64,000 nucleotides of DNA, taken from Bacteroidales bacterium (GTDB taxonomy: Bacteria; Bacteroidota; Bacteroidia; Bacteroidales; DTU049). Position numbers and translations under genes: made by a program. The DNA lies in contig JAOAAK010000032.1 of NCBI GenBank assembly GCA_026418905.1, positions 1 through 64,000 on the forward strand, written 5' to 3'. How positions within the stretch are numbered: the first letter of the stretch is position 1; each line of letters opens with the position of its first letter. Shown here in pieces: positions 17,837-26,597 of the stretch. The notes below the pieces were generated by a model. The model was given only the letters and a program-made list of their open reading frames with translations. It did not search any database and was not told the origin of the DNA.

Positions 17837-19053
17837 AAACAAAGCATCTCTGGATAATCAACGAATATGCCGGAACACCTTATCATGGTATGGAATTCCG
17901 ACACTATTACATGGCTAAACACCTTCTTCCTTTGGGAATTACTACCACTATCATTACGGCTTCTCATTCTCACCTATTTCATCATAAACCGGTAGTAAAA
18001 AGTTGTTTCACGTTTCAAAACATCGACCACATTCATTACGTATGGGTTAAGGTTCCTTCTTACCGACATTCTTATTCATTTCGAAGAGTAATCAAATGGT
18101 TTGTTTTTACCATTAAATTGTTTTTCCTTCCCGTTCGAAAATTAACAAAACCCGACTATATTATTTTATCACCCATGCAAACTATGCCGATACTGCCAGC
18201 CCTTTATCTTCGAAAAAAAATGAAATGCCCGCTAGCTTTTGAAGTAAAAGATATTTGGCCACTTTCCATTGTTGAACTTGGAAATTTCTCACCAAATAAT
18301 CCTTTTATTATTTGGCTATCATGGCTCGAAAAACTTGCCCTTGAAAAATGCAACCCTATTATTTCGGTCTTACCTGCTTATCAAACTTATCTAGATGAAA
18401 AAAAAATTTCAAAAAAATTTGTTTACATTCCCAACGGAGTGGAAATTAATGAAAATACGGATCTATTAGACTTACCTGCGAAAATCAAACACCTCGTTCC
18501 TAGCGGAAAATTCATCGTCATGTACACAGGAACTTTAGGAATAGCTAATGCTCTTGAAAGTTTCATAGAAGCAGCCGAAGTATTTCGAGATCATACCGAC
18601 ATTTTTTTTGTAATTGTTGGTGATGGTCCTGAAAAAGAAAGACTCATGAACCTTGCCAAAGGGAATCCTAACATTATTTTTACAGGTTTCATAGAAAAAA
18701 AATACATTCCTGCCCTTTTAAATCTAGCTCACGTAGCATACATAGGACTTCGAAAGAAAAGAGTTTTTTATTACGGTGTGTCTCCTAATAAGCTTTTTGA
18801 TTACATGATAGCACGAAAATCAATTCTCTTTGCCATTGACACCTCGATCAGTCTTGTTGATTTAGCTCAATGTGGCTTCACGGTTAGTGCTGAAAATCCT
18901 CATGAAATAGCTGATGCCGTTCGCAAATTCTATTCAATGGATAAGGAAGACTTTCTTCAAATGGGCAACAATGCTTATCGGTTTGTTTGCGAACATCATA
19001 ACTATAAAGTTTTATCGCTTAAGTTAAAGAAAACACTATTTGAAGACTTTTAG
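17833..19053 (+). CDS. glycosyltransferase family 4, WbuB/WcaI-like
   Basis: Sugar transferase of 406 residues. It starts HLWIINEYAGTPYHGMEFRHYYMA, resembling the WbuB-type fucosyl- or mannosaminyl-transferase group. Further features are FEVKDIWPLSIVELG, FVYIPNGVE, FIVMYTGTLGIANALESFI, IVGDGPEKERL and YYGVSPNKLFDYMIARKSILF, the C-terminal nucleotide-sugar site. It is the last gene of the polysaccharide run; a promoter for the next gene follows about 95 bases downstream. The sugar specificity is not readable. Confidence 0.9.
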   Translation: MKTKHLWIINEYAGTPYHGMEFRHYYMAKHLLPLGITTTIITASHSHLFHHKPVVKSCFTFQNIDHIHYVWVKVPSYRHSYSFRRVIKWFVFTIKLFFLPVRKLTKPDYIILSPMQTMPILPALYLRKKMKCPLAFEVKDIWPLSIVELGNFSPNNPFIIWLSWLEKLALEKCNPIISVLPAYQTYLDEKKISKKFVYIPNGVEINENTDLLDLPAKIKHLVPSGKFIVMYTGTLGIANALESFIEAAEVFRDHTDIFFVIVGDGPEKERLMNLAKGNPNIIFTGFIEKKYIPALLNLAHVAYIGLRKKRVFYYGVSPNKLFDYMIARKSILFAIDTSISLVDLAQCGFTVSAENPHEIADAVRKFYSMDKEDFLQMGNNAYRFVCEHHNYKVLSLKLKKTLFEDF

Positions 19054-19147
19054 ACTCAAAGCGTTTTTTTTATGTCGAAAAAGGCAAAAAATTATACTAA
19101 ATGTTAAATTTTTAATTTTTTTATAGAATTCTTTGAGCAAAAAAAAT

Positions 19148-19176
19148 TTGGATATGCTTGGAAAAAATTAACTTTG
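19148..19176 (+). promoter_or_regulatory. promoter of the cDPG synthetase-like gene
   Basis: TTG at 19148-19150, 18 bases, then TAACTTTG at 19169-19176. The predicted start of transcription near 19182 lies just before the ATG at 19194, which excludes the in-frame TTG start at 19158. Confidence 0.65.
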
Positions 19177-19193
19177 TCGGTAAAATCAGTTTT

Positions 19194-20555
19194 ATGAGAA
19201 AAACAAGAGTCATTATTATCGGCGCAGCCGGACGAGATTTTCATAACTTTAATGTTTTCTTTCGCGACAATTCATCTTTTGAAGTAGTAGCTTTTACTGC
19301 AGCCCAAATTCCAGACATCGCAGGTAGGAAATATCCTGCAGAATTGGCTGGTTCTCTATACCCAGATGGAATCCCCATTTATGACGAAAATGATCTTCCC
19401 TCTTTGATTAAAGATCTCAAAGTTGATCTATGTGTTTTCGCTTACAGCGATGTATCATATCAGCATGTCATGCGATTAGCTGCAATAACTAATGCATCTG
19501 GCGCTAGTTTTATGCTTCTTGGACCCAACGATACCATGCTAAAGTCCTCCAAGCCAGTTATTGCAATTGGTGCTACCAGAACCGGTTGTGGTAAAAGTCA
19601 GACATCTCGTCGTGTCATTGAAATACTCATGAAAAAAGGTCTTCGTGTGGTTGCTGTTCGCCACCCCATGCCTTATGGAGATCTTGTTGCTCAGAGAGTT
19701 CAGCGCTTTGCTACCCTCGAGGATTTTCAGAAAAATAATTGTACTATTGAAGAAATGGAAGAATTCGAACCTCATATCCGACGAGGTAATGTCATTTATG
19801 CCGGTGTTGACTACGAAGCCATTCTCCGAGCAGCTGAAAACGATCCTCTTGGATGTGACGTCATCGTATGGGATGGTGGCAACAATGATTTTCCATTCTT
19901 TAAACCGGATCTGATGATTGGAGTTGCCGATCCCTTACGACCTGGTGCTGAAGTTAATTACTACCCTGGCGAAATTGTTGCTCGCCTTGCTCATGTCATT
20001 GTGATCAATAAAATAGATAGTGCAAGCCTTGAAAATATCAATATTGTTCGCGAAAATATTCTCAAAATCAATCCGAATGCTACAGTCATCGAAGCAGCAT
20101 CACCCATAAAAATAGAAAACCCTTCACATATCAAAGGGAAAAAAGTCCTCGTCATAGAGGACGGACCAACTTTAACTCATGGTGAGATGAAAATTGGAGC
20201 AGGAATTGTAGCTGCCATGAAATATGGAGCTGCTGAAATTATAGATCCCAGACCCTACTTGGTAGGCAGACTTATCGAAACCTTCAAAACTTATCCCAAC
20301 ATTGGAACGCTTCTTCCTGCTATGGGATACGGCCAACAACAAATGAAAGACCTTGAAGCTACCATCAACAGTACTCCTTGCGATACGGTGATTATTGCTA
20401 CACCTATCGATTTGAACCGCATCATCAAAATTAACAAGCCTACCGTCAGAGTGGAATATGAACTTCAAGAAATTGGCCATCCAACTATGGAAGACGTATT
20501 GAATGAATTTATGATTAAAGTGAAAACGAATCAATTTCAAAAAGCGACTGTTTAA
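19194..20555 (+). CDS. cyclic 2,3-diphosphoglycerate synthetase-like P-loop protein
   Basis: A 453-residue cytoplasmic protein of the family named after the archaeal cyclic 2,3-diphosphoglycerate synthetase. The N-terminal half is Rossmann-like: VIIIGAAGRDFHNFNVFFRD, then IPDIAGRKYPAELAG. The middle has the P-loop GATRTGCGKSQTSRRV near residues 128-143, a nucleotide-binding site. The C-terminal half includes VINKIDSASL and DGPTLTHGEMKIGAG. Bacterial members are often found beside carbamoyl-transfer genes; here pyrBI follows after a terminator. The actual reaction in bacteria is, to my knowledge, unproven. The start was set by the promoter at 19148-19176. Confidence 0.8.
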   Translation: MRKTRVIIIGAAGRDFHNFNVFFRDNSSFEVVAFTAAQIPDIAGRKYPAELAGSLYPDGIPIYDENDLPSLIKDLKVDLCVFAYSDVSYQHVMRLAAITNASGASFMLLGPNDTMLKSSKPVIAIGATRTGCGKSQTSRRVIEILMKKGLRVVAVRHPMPYGDLVAQRVQRFATLEDFQKNNCTIEEMEEFEPHIRRGNVIYAGVDYEAILRAAENDPLGCDVIVWDGGNNDFPFFKPDLMIGVADPLRPGAEVNYYPGEIVARLAHVIVINKIDSASLENINIVRENILKINPNATVIEAASPIKIENPSHIKGKKVLVIEDGPTLTHGEMKIGAGIVAAMKYGAAEIIDPRPYLVGRLIETFKTYPNIGTLLPAMGYGQQQMKDLEATINSTPCDTVIIATPIDLNRIIKINKPTVRVEYELQEIGHPTMEDVLNEFMIKVKTNQFQKATV

Positions 20556-20567
20556 GTCGCTTTTTTT
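20544..20567 (+). terminator. intrinsic terminator after the cDPG synthetase-like gene
   Basis: GCGACT (20544-20549), loop GTTTA, AGTCGC (20555-20560), flanked by an A5 tract before and a T7 tract after. The stop codon TAA at 20553-20555 lies in the loop. Only 17 bases separate it from the pyrB start, so some readthrough may feed pyrBI. Confidence 0.85.
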
Positions 20568-20584
20568 ATATATAAACATTTCCT

Positions 20585-21496
20585 ATGAAAAGAAAAAGCC
20601 TTATTTCCATTAATGATTTCAGTAAAGAAGAAATTTTGGAAATTCTTGAGCTTGCTAAAGAATTTGAAAAAAAACCTAACCAGTCCTTGTTAAAAGATGT
20701 AGTAGTTGGTGTATTATTTTTTGAGCCTTCTACTCGCACAAGGCTTAGTTTTGAAGCTGCTATACAGCGCCTTGGTGGTAAAGTAATAGGTTTCTCAGAT
20801 GCTTCTAATAGTAGTGTCCAAAAAGGTGAGTCACTTAAAGATACCATCTTAACAGTAGCTCAGTATGCTGATCTTATCATTATGCGACATCCTATTGAAG
20901 GAAGTGCCCGTTTTGCGAGTGAAATATCACCTGTACCTATCATCAATGCTGGAGATGGAGCAAATCAACATCCCACTCAATGTCTTCTTGATCTTTATAC
21001 CATTTTACAAACGCAACATACCCTTGATAAGCTAAACATCAGTTTTGTGGGAGATTTAAAATATGGACGAACTGTTCATAGCCTTGTCATTGCTTTGACC
21101 ATGTTTGATACCACCTTCCACCTCGTTTCACCGGTGGAACTTAAACTCCCAAGTGCGGTAAAAATACACATTAAAGAAAAGCAACTTGCCTACTACCAAT
21201 ATACAGAGATACAACCAGTCATAAGCATTTCAGATATCATCTACATGACCCGAATTCAAGCTGAACGTTTTTCTGATCCGATGGAATATGAAAAGGTTAA
21301 AAACAGCTATTGTCTTACTGCCGATATGCTTCAGAACACTAAACCTAATCTGAAAATCCTCCACCCACTTCCTCGTGTTAACGAAATTGATACAAGTGTT
21401 GATAGCCTACCTCAAGCTTACTACTTCCAGCAAGCTCGGAATGGAATGTACGTCAGACAAGCATTGATTTGTTACCTTCTCGGTATAAATGTGTAA
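20585..21496 (+). CDS. pyrB: aspartate carbamoyltransferase catalytic chain
   Basis: Second step of pyrimidine synthesis: carbamoyl phosphate plus aspartate to carbamoyl aspartate. The 303-residue chain has the carbamoyl phosphate site FFEPSTRTRLSFEAA, SVQKGESLKDT, MRHPIEGS, the HPTQ motif in GANQHPTQCLLDLYTI, and ILHPLPRVNEID for aspartate binding. Length is normal. pyrI follows three bases downstream, so both chains of the ATCase holoenzyme are made together. Confidence 0.98.
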   Translation: MKRKSLISINDFSKEEILEILELAKEFEKKPNQSLLKDVVVGVLFFEPSTRTRLSFEAAIQRLGGKVIGFSDASNSSVQKGESLKDTILTVAQYADLIIMRHPIEGSARFASEISPVPIINAGDGANQHPTQCLLDLYTILQTQHTLDKLNISFVGDLKYGRTVHSLVIALTMFDTTFHLVSPVELKLPSAVKIHIKEKQLAYYQYTEIQPVISISDIIYMTRIQAERFSDPMEYEKVKNSYCLTADMLQNTKPNLKILHPLPRVNEIDTSVDSLPQAYYFQQARNGMYVRQALICYLLGINV

Positions 21497-21499
21497 ATT

Positions 21500-21958
21500 A
21501 TGGAAAATAAAAAAAAGCTACAGGTTTCTGCCATTGAAAATGGCACTGTTATAGATCACATCCCACAAGGAGTAGTGCAAAAGGTTTTGAAAATCTTAGG
21601 ACTTGAAGACTGCATCGAACCTATTTATTTAGGAGCTAACTTGGAAAGTAAGAAAATGGGCAAAAAAGGTCTCATTAAAGTATCCAATCGATACTTTGCC
21701 GATAACGAAATAAACAAAATTGCTTTGATAGCTCCAACTGCTACCATTATAGAGATCCGAAATTTTGAAATTATCAAAAAACAAAAAGTTGCTATACCGG
21801 ATGAAATCATTAACATCCTTAAATGTGCTAATCCTAAGTGTATCACCAATTATGAAAAAGTGAAAACCCATTTCTACGTAATTGATAAGGAAGATATTAA
21901 GCTACGTTGCCATTACTGTGAGAAAATAATCAAAAAGGAAAATTTAATTTATTTCTAA
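21500..21958 (+). CDS. pyrI: aspartate carbamoyltransferase regulatory chain
   Basis: Allosteric chain of ATCase, 152 residues. The N-terminal nucleotide-binding domain begins with LQVSAIENGTVIDHIPQG. The C-terminal zinc domain has the four cysteines in CANPKC (with spacing C-x4-C) and CHYC, which link it to PyrB. Its presence implies control of pyrimidine synthesis by ATP and CTP. It sits three bases after pyrB. The SRP RNA promoter starts 16 bases downstream. Confidence 0.97.
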   Translation: MENKKKLQVSAIENGTVIDHIPQGVVQKVLKILGLEDCIEPIYLGANLESKKMGKKGLIKVSNRYFADNEINKIALIAPTATIIEIRNFEIIKKQKVAIPDEIINILKCANPKCITNYEKVKTHFYVIDKEDIKLRCHYCEKIIKKENLIYF

Positions 21959-21974
21959 TTAACGAAAAAAATGT

Positions 21975-21982
21975 TAATTTTG
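21975..21982 (+). promoter_or_regulatory. -7 element of the SRP RNA gene
   Basis: TAATTTTG matches TAnnTTTG just before the mature SRP RNA 5' end. No TTG at the expected -33 distance is visible. Confidence 0.5.
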
Positions 21983-21983
21983 C

Positions 21984-22083
21984 ATTGGGTAAGACCTATG
22001 CAACCAGCTCCCACCAATCCCCCCAGGTCCGAAAGGAAGCAAGGGTCCGTGGTCGTAGCGGTGTGATGTAGGTATCTTACCCA
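21984..22083 (+). ncRNA. ffs: signal recognition particle RNA (4.5S type)
   Basis: RNA component of the SRP that targets membrane and secreted proteins. The apical domain carries the universal signature CCAGGTCCGAAAGGAAGCA (22023-22041), with the GGAA tetraloop-type loop and asymmetric internal loop. The ends TTGGGTAAG near 21985 and CTTACCCA near 22075 pair to close a hairpin of about 100 nt, the length of bacterial 4.5S RNA. A -7 element precedes it. Confidence 0.95.
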
Positions 22084-22099
22084 TTTTATTTTTACAAAA

Positions 22100-22732
22100 A
22101 TGATGATTTACAAAATTCACCCTCTCAATCCCCAGGAAAGATTGATTAGAAAAGTTTGCGATCATTTTTTAAACGACGAAATCGGTATCATTCCAACGGA
22201 TACGGTTTATGCCATAGCTTGCCGTTTGTACGACCTCAAATCTATTGAACGAATTGCATTACTCAAAGGAATTGATCCGGAAAAAGCAAATTTTTCGATC
22301 TTGGTAAAGAATCTAAGTCACTTAAGCGAATTTGCACGTCCTATTTCTAATGAAATTTTTCGCATCATAAACAAACTCGTACCTGGTCCATATACTTTTA
22401 TCCTTAATGCTAATCATCAGGTCCCTAAGATTTTTCACCGTAAGAAAAAATCCATTGGATTACGAGTGCCAGATCACCCCATCATCCAAGCCATCTTGGC
22501 AGAATTACCTTGCCCTCTTGTCTCGACATCACTTAAGTTAAATTTTGACGACATCGTTTACGAGGAGGATGCTTACCCAGTTGACCCTGATGAAATAAAG
22601 AAAAAATACCAAAAACTGGTCGACTTTATGATCGATGCAGGAGAGGGAAAAAAAATCCCCTCTACAGTGCTCGATTGTAGAGGAGATGAAATCATAGTTA
22701 TTCGCGAAGGTCTGGGACCCGTAGATTTTTAA
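22100..22732 (+). CDS. Sua5/YciO/YrdC family protein
   Basis: A 210-residue protein with the YrdC fold: GIIPTDTVYAIACRLYDL, NFSILVKNLSHLSEFA, LVPGPYTFIL, SIGLRVPDHPIIQAI, STVLDC near the C-terminus. Relatives make threonylcarbamoyl-AMP for tRNA t6A; the short form lacking the C-terminal Sua5 domain resembles YciO, whose activity is weak in tests known to me. TsaE, the ATPase of the same pathway, is encoded at 49777. A start at the second Met (22103) is equally possible. Its 3' end overlaps the convergent gene by four bases. Confidence 0.85.
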   Translation: MMIYKIHPLNPQERLIRKVCDHFLNDEIGIIPTDTVYAIACRLYDLKSIERIALLKGIDPEKANFSILVKNLSHLSEFARPISNEIFRIINKLVPGPYTFILNANHQVPKIFHRKKKSIGLRVPDHPIIQAILAELPCPLVSTSLKLNFDDIVYEEDAYPVDPDEIKKKYQKLVDFMIDAGEGKKIPSTVLDCRGDEIIVIREGLGPVDF

Positions 22733-23145
22733 TTGTTCGCCATAAAATATTCTAGTACTACTTCTGCCTTTGGAGCTCGAGATATCTCTAAAACATAAGT
22801 TCCGGGCATAAGTTTAACATCTTGAATGGGTTTTGATTCGCTTTTATCTCCATTAGGTTTTACGGTCATTTTGTAATATATAGTGGGCTTTACTTTAGGA
22901 TTGGTTGACTTGGAAACCACTTGTGCATAAACTTGAACAGGAGCAGGTTCCGATTGATTGCACGAAGCCCAGCTCGGTACAATAATATCCATTTTTGTCA
23001 ATTTAATAGTTTTCCCATCGGGCACAACAAATTCTTTGGAACCACCAGTGCAATCCAAACTATTGGCTGCAACTACCTTGAAATTTTGACCCATCATAAG
23101 GGTCATGACAAAAAATAAACTTGTTAAAAAAGAAATTACTTTCAT
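22729..23145 (-). CDS. small secreted protein of unknown function
   Basis: I do not recognise this 138-residue protein. It starts with a signal peptide (MKVISFLTSLFFVMTLMMG). The mature part has two cysteines (DCTGG and SCNQS), possibly a disulfide, and beta-rich sequence such as VPDGKTIKLTKMDIIV and LMPGTYVLEISRAPKAEV, suggesting a small beta-sandwich. No lipobox or T9SS sorting tail. It is convergent with the Sua5-like gene and separated by 64 bases from the lipoprotein genes downstream. Confidence 0.7.
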   Translation of the reverse strand: MKVISFLTSLFFVMTLMMGQNFKVVAANSLDCTGGSKEFVVPDGKTIKLTKMDIIVPSWASCNQSEPAPVQVYAQVVSKSTNPKVKPTIYYKMTVKPNGDKSESKPIQDVKLMPGTYVLEISRAPKAEVVLEYFMANN

Positions 23146-23209
23146 GGCAGTAAAATTTTAAATTCGTTAACATCACACAAAACTTATGCCAAAAAAACAA
23201 CTAGAAAAA

Positions 23210-23860
23210 TTAATACAAGATTGTCCACCAAACCGTATCTTTAGCTACCGAAAGAATACTGTCGACCGAAACGAACATCTGTTGATTTTTTTCTACCACT
23301 TTGTGAATAATCACCGGAACATATCTGACAGATAAGCAATGAATTATTGTATCAATGGTTTTTCCAAAAAATTGATAGGACTGATTTCCACAACAATTCG
23401 CTTCACTGCGCAGCTTATCAAACATGATAGTTATTTTATCACTATCATCTACAGGCTGTACATTTTTAACTTGGACGTATACGTTCATGATTTGTTCCAT
23501 ATCTTTCGTAAAAGATAAAGAGTTGTTCGAAACTTGAGTAGCATTAAAAATAGAGTACTCTCTATAAAAGCCACTTTTAAAAAACTCTATTTTTAAGTTG
23601 TCGTATTTCCCTTCTTCAATTTCGATAGCAAACGTACCATCTGATAAGCTGTAAGTGCTATTTAAAAATGCATAATTAGCTTGATAAACCCCCTGTATAA
23701 ACCCATTTGCCCATATAGTTACTTTTACTTGTTCAATTGGTTTTCCAGTATGCTTTTCTCTCACCTGACCAGTAATGGAAATTTGCTCGTCATTTTTTTT
23801 ACATGAAAAAAACAAACTACATAAAAGAACGACTCTAAAACACCTAGAACCAATATTCAT
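23210..23860 (-). CDS. lipoprotein with carboxypeptidase-regulatory-like domain
   Basis: A 216-residue protein with lipobox VVLLCSLFFSCKKND; the Cys near residue 20 would be lipidated. ITGQVREKHTGKPIEQVKVTIWA is the start of a CarboxypepD_reg-like beta domain, widespread in Bacteroidota surface proteins, and GTFAIEIEEGKYDNLKIEFFKSGF continues it. I chose the ATG at 23860, which places the lipobox correctly and gives a 17-base overlap with the upstream gene, instead of 23899. Function unknown; the pair of overlapping lipoprotein genes suggests a common role. Confidence 0.75.
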   Translation of the reverse strand: MNIGSRCFRVVLLCSLFFSCKKNDEQISITGQVREKHTGKPIEQVKVTIWANGFIQGVYQANYAFLNSTYSLSDGTFAIEIEEGKYDNLKIEFFKSGFYREYSIFNATQVSNNSLSFTKDMEQIMNVYVQVKNVQPVDDSDKITIMFDKLRSEANCCGNQSYQFFGKTIDTIIHCLSVRYVPVIIHKVVEKNQQMFVSVDSILSVAKDTVWWTILY

Positions 23861-24818
23861 TTTCGGAAGCCTTTTTGAGAACAGATGTATCTTGAACAAC
23901 CCAAAAAAGAGGTTTATAACCTTTTACTATATCGTATGGGAGTTCGAATATCATCTGAGAAGGCGCGTAAGCTAGAATAGTCTTTCGAAAAACAAAAGGG
24001 TTAAAAGAAATTTCCCAATTTTCAATAAACTTTATTCGAGCAAAAAAAGATGGATGCAAAAAATTCTGAACTCCTTCGCTAGTCTTTAAAGTTTCCTTCA
24101 AAAGGAAATAATGTTCATATTCAGCTTTGGAAAAAGGTTGAAACATCATGTTATAAAAGGGAAGTTGTTTTTTTTCAAAAGCTTTTAATAGACGTTCAAA
24201 TAAACTATCGCGAGCATTTCGAGGTAAATTGCAAAACCACGGAGACATCTTATCATAAGTATTCATCACATCTTCTACGTCATTTCTTACAAATGCATAA
24301 GTAGGTAACATTTCAAACTTTTTATCAAATTCAGCATTCCTCTCTTTCACAGGTATCCACCAAAGCGTCATCCATCTATCTGATGTTGCACGCAACGAAT
24401 CAAATGGAGCAGGAATAACTATTCCGGGAGAAACAGCTAGAACCTGTTTATAAAAATAAAAAGTTTTGGGGTCATATTCCCATTTTTCTCTAAAACGAAG
24501 AAAAACTATCCGTTTTTTTAAAAATTCTGTCAAATTATCTTTCTTAATTGCTGTATCAATGTTGTTCTGTATCAAATATTGAATGAGATTTGTAGATGTA
24601 ACAGGCATATCATTTTCATCCAAGGCAATGCCAAGATCAAGGGTTTTAATGATTTCATCCAAAAATTGTTGTCTTTGTAAATCATTCCATTGCAAGGTGT
24701 TCTCTTCACCAATCCAGACATCATACTCTATTCGACTGGTCAAGAGCTTTCTTTCGCTGGACGTACAACTTGTCAAAAAAATCACAATCCATAATAAAAA
24801 AACTCTTTTTTTATGCAT
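23844..24818 (-). CDS. lipoprotein of unknown function
   Basis: A 324-residue protein beginning with a lipoprotein signal (KKRVFLLWIVIFLTSCTSS; lipid Cys near residue 18). The mature part is rich in aromatic residues (KWEYDPKTFYFYKQV, RWMTLWWIPVKERN, MMFQPFSKAEYEHYF). No known domain is recognisable. It overlaps the upstream acyl-CoA synthetase gene by eight bases and the downstream lipoprotein gene by 17, so the three are one transcription unit. Probably anchored in the outer or inner membrane facing the periplasm. Confidence 0.7.
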   Translation of the reverse strand: MHKKRVFLLWIVIFLTSCTSSERKLLTSRIEYDVWIGEENTLQWNDLQRQQFLDEIIKTLDLGIALDENDMPVTSTNLIQYLIQNNIDTAIKKDNLTEFLKKRIVFLRFREKWEYDPKTFYFYKQVLAVSPGIVIPAPFDSLRATSDRWMTLWWIPVKERNAEFDKKFEMLPTYAFVRNDVEDVMNTYDKMSPWFCNLPRNARDSLFERLLKAFEKKQLPFYNMMFQPFSKAEYEHYFLLKETLKTSEGVQNFLHPSFFARIKFIENWEISFNPFVFRKTILAYAPSQMIFELPYDIVKGYKPLFWVVQDTSVLKKASENEYWF

Positions 24819-26571
24819 ATATTTTTTCTATCAAATTTCTGTACTTTTCAAGAATGATTCTTCTCTTGAGTTTGAGCGTTGGTGTAAGTTCACCAGTTGA
24901 AACACTCCATGTGGGTGTAAGTTCGTATTTTATTATTTTTTCATGATCGGCCAATTTTTGATTGATCTTTTCAATTTCTTTTCCAATCCGCCCGACAACC
25001 ACAGGGTGTTTTCGCATTTCCTCCTCATTTGTGAATGTAATACCTTTTATTTTACACCACGACTCGATATGTTGGTAGTTAGGTGAGATCAAAGCTGCGG
25101 GAAATTTTTGGTTATCACCAATGACCATTGCATTTTCGATAAAAGGCGATTCTTTAAGTAAATTTTCAATCATCTGGGGTATGATATATTTGCCAGCAGC
25201 AGTTTTAAAAATTTCTTTTTTACGATCAGTTATCTTCAATTGTCCTAAAGGGGTAAGATAACCAATATCTCCAGTTTTAAACCAACCATCTTCTGTAAAA
25301 ACCTCTCGTGTGAGTTCGGGCTCTTTATAATAGCCTTTCATAACGTTCGGACCCTTACACAAAATTTCTCCGTCTTCAGCAATTTTTACCTGTACTCCTC
25401 GCAAAGGTGGTCCGACGGTTCCAATAGCTATTCCATTGGTTTCAAAATTGCTAACTGCAATAACAGGACTAGTTTCAGTTAATCCATATCCTTCCATAAC
25501 GCGAAAACCAGCTGCCCAAAAAAGTCTGCCAAGTCTTTCCTGCAACTTGGCACCACCACTAACTATCAAATCCAGATTTCCTCCAAGAGCATGTTTCCAT
25601 TTTGAAAATACTAAACGCCTTGCTACAGCTAATCTTAAGCGATACCACCAGTTACGATCAAAATCAAACTGATAACCCAATTGTACAGCCCAGAAAAAAA
25701 TCAATTTTTTCAAACCCCGAAGCTTTCTTCCCTTGGCTAGAATCTTGTCATGCATACTTTCTAATACGCGAGGGACTGAAGTCATTATATGGGCTTTGCT
25801 TTCAACCAATGCATCGGCAATTGCAGCTATATTTTCTAGATAGTAAATGGTGTAGCCGTTATACTGATACATGTAATTCATCATTCTCTCGTAAATATGA
25901 CAAAGAGGAAGAAAACTCAACACAACCATAGAAGGATCCTGGGGCGGAATTACGTAAACACCCCATACATTGCTCAGAATATTTTTATGCGTCAGCATCA
26001 CCCCTTTAGGATTACCTGTCGTTCCACTCGTATAAATGATTGTCACAACATCGTCTTCTTGAATTGATGATTTAATAGACTTTAATTGTTCGTGTAAAGG
26101 ATACTTTCTTCCCTTTTCAATCAAGGAAAACAAATGATCAAAGCCGTGAAGGTCTTTAAATGTAAATATTTTTTTTATGGTTGGTATACGAGTAGCTATT
26201 TCGCTGACTCTTTGATATAGTTCTTCACCTCGAACAAAAATAAATTTAGCTTCTGAATGTTGAAAGATGTACTCGTAGTCTTTATTGGTCATGTTAGGGT
26301 AGACAGGAACATGGATAGCCCCAGCCATCATAAGTGCCATATCCAAAAAGTTCCATTCAGGAATGTTATAAGTAATACTAATGACCTTATCTCCTGGTTG
26401 GAGTCCCTCATGTATCAAACCATATGCTAAGTGATGTGAGTTCCAATAATAATCTTCGGTGCTGTAAAACTCCCAAACACTCTCGGCCTTACCAGCAAGG
26501 AGTTTTTCTTTTGAAAAGTTTACTATAAGTCTGTCCAAAATATCAAATAAACGTTTTTCTTTTTCAAACAT
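24811..26571 (-). CDS. long-chain acyl-CoA synthetase (AMP-dependent)
   Basis: Activates a fatty acid to acyl-AMP and then acyl-CoA. The 586-residue protein has the adenylate-forming motifs: VTIIYTSGTTGNPKGVMLTH (P-loop), GYGLTETSP, GWFKTGDIGYLTPLG and LKITDRKKEIFKTAAGKYI. LCHIYERM is typical of the long-chain FadD/FACL group in Bacteroidota. Two lipoprotein genes overlap its 3' end. Substrate length cannot be told from the sequence. Confidence 0.93.
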   Translation of the reverse strand: MFEKEKRLFDILDRLIVNFSKEKLLAGKAESVWEFYSTEDYYWNSHHLAYGLIHEGLQPGDKVISITYNIPEWNFLDMALMMAGAIHVPVYPNMTNKDYEYIFQHSEAKFIFVRGEELYQRVSEIATRIPTIKKIFTFKDLHGFDHLFSLIEKGRKYPLHEQLKSIKSSIQEDDVVTIIYTSGTTGNPKGVMLTHKNILSNVWGVYVIPPQDPSMVVLSFLPLCHIYERMMNYMYQYNGYTIYYLENIAAIADALVESKAHIMTSVPRVLESMHDKILAKGRKLRGLKKLIFFWAVQLGYQFDFDRNWWYRLRLAVARRLVFSKWKHALGGNLDLIVSGGAKLQERLGRLFWAAGFRVMEGYGLTETSPVIAVSNFETNGIAIGTVGPPLRGVQVKIAEDGEILCKGPNVMKGYYKEPELTREVFTEDGWFKTGDIGYLTPLGQLKITDRKKEIFKTAAGKYIIPQMIENLLKESPFIENAMVIGDNQKFPAALISPNYQHIESWCKIKGITFTNEEEMRKHPVVVGRIGKEIEKINQKLADHEKIIKYELTPTWSVSTGELTPTLKLKRRIILEKYRNLIEKIYA

Positions 26572-26597
26572 ATTGAAGCATTTTTTAAAAAGTAAAT

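Noticed and set aside
19158-19193. Extension of the cDPG synthetase-like protein
   Set aside because: It begins with TTG inside the promoter region; the transcript probably starts after it.
21974-22165. A 63-codon minus-strand frame over the SRP RNA
   Set aside because: The region is an RNA gene with clear secondary structure.
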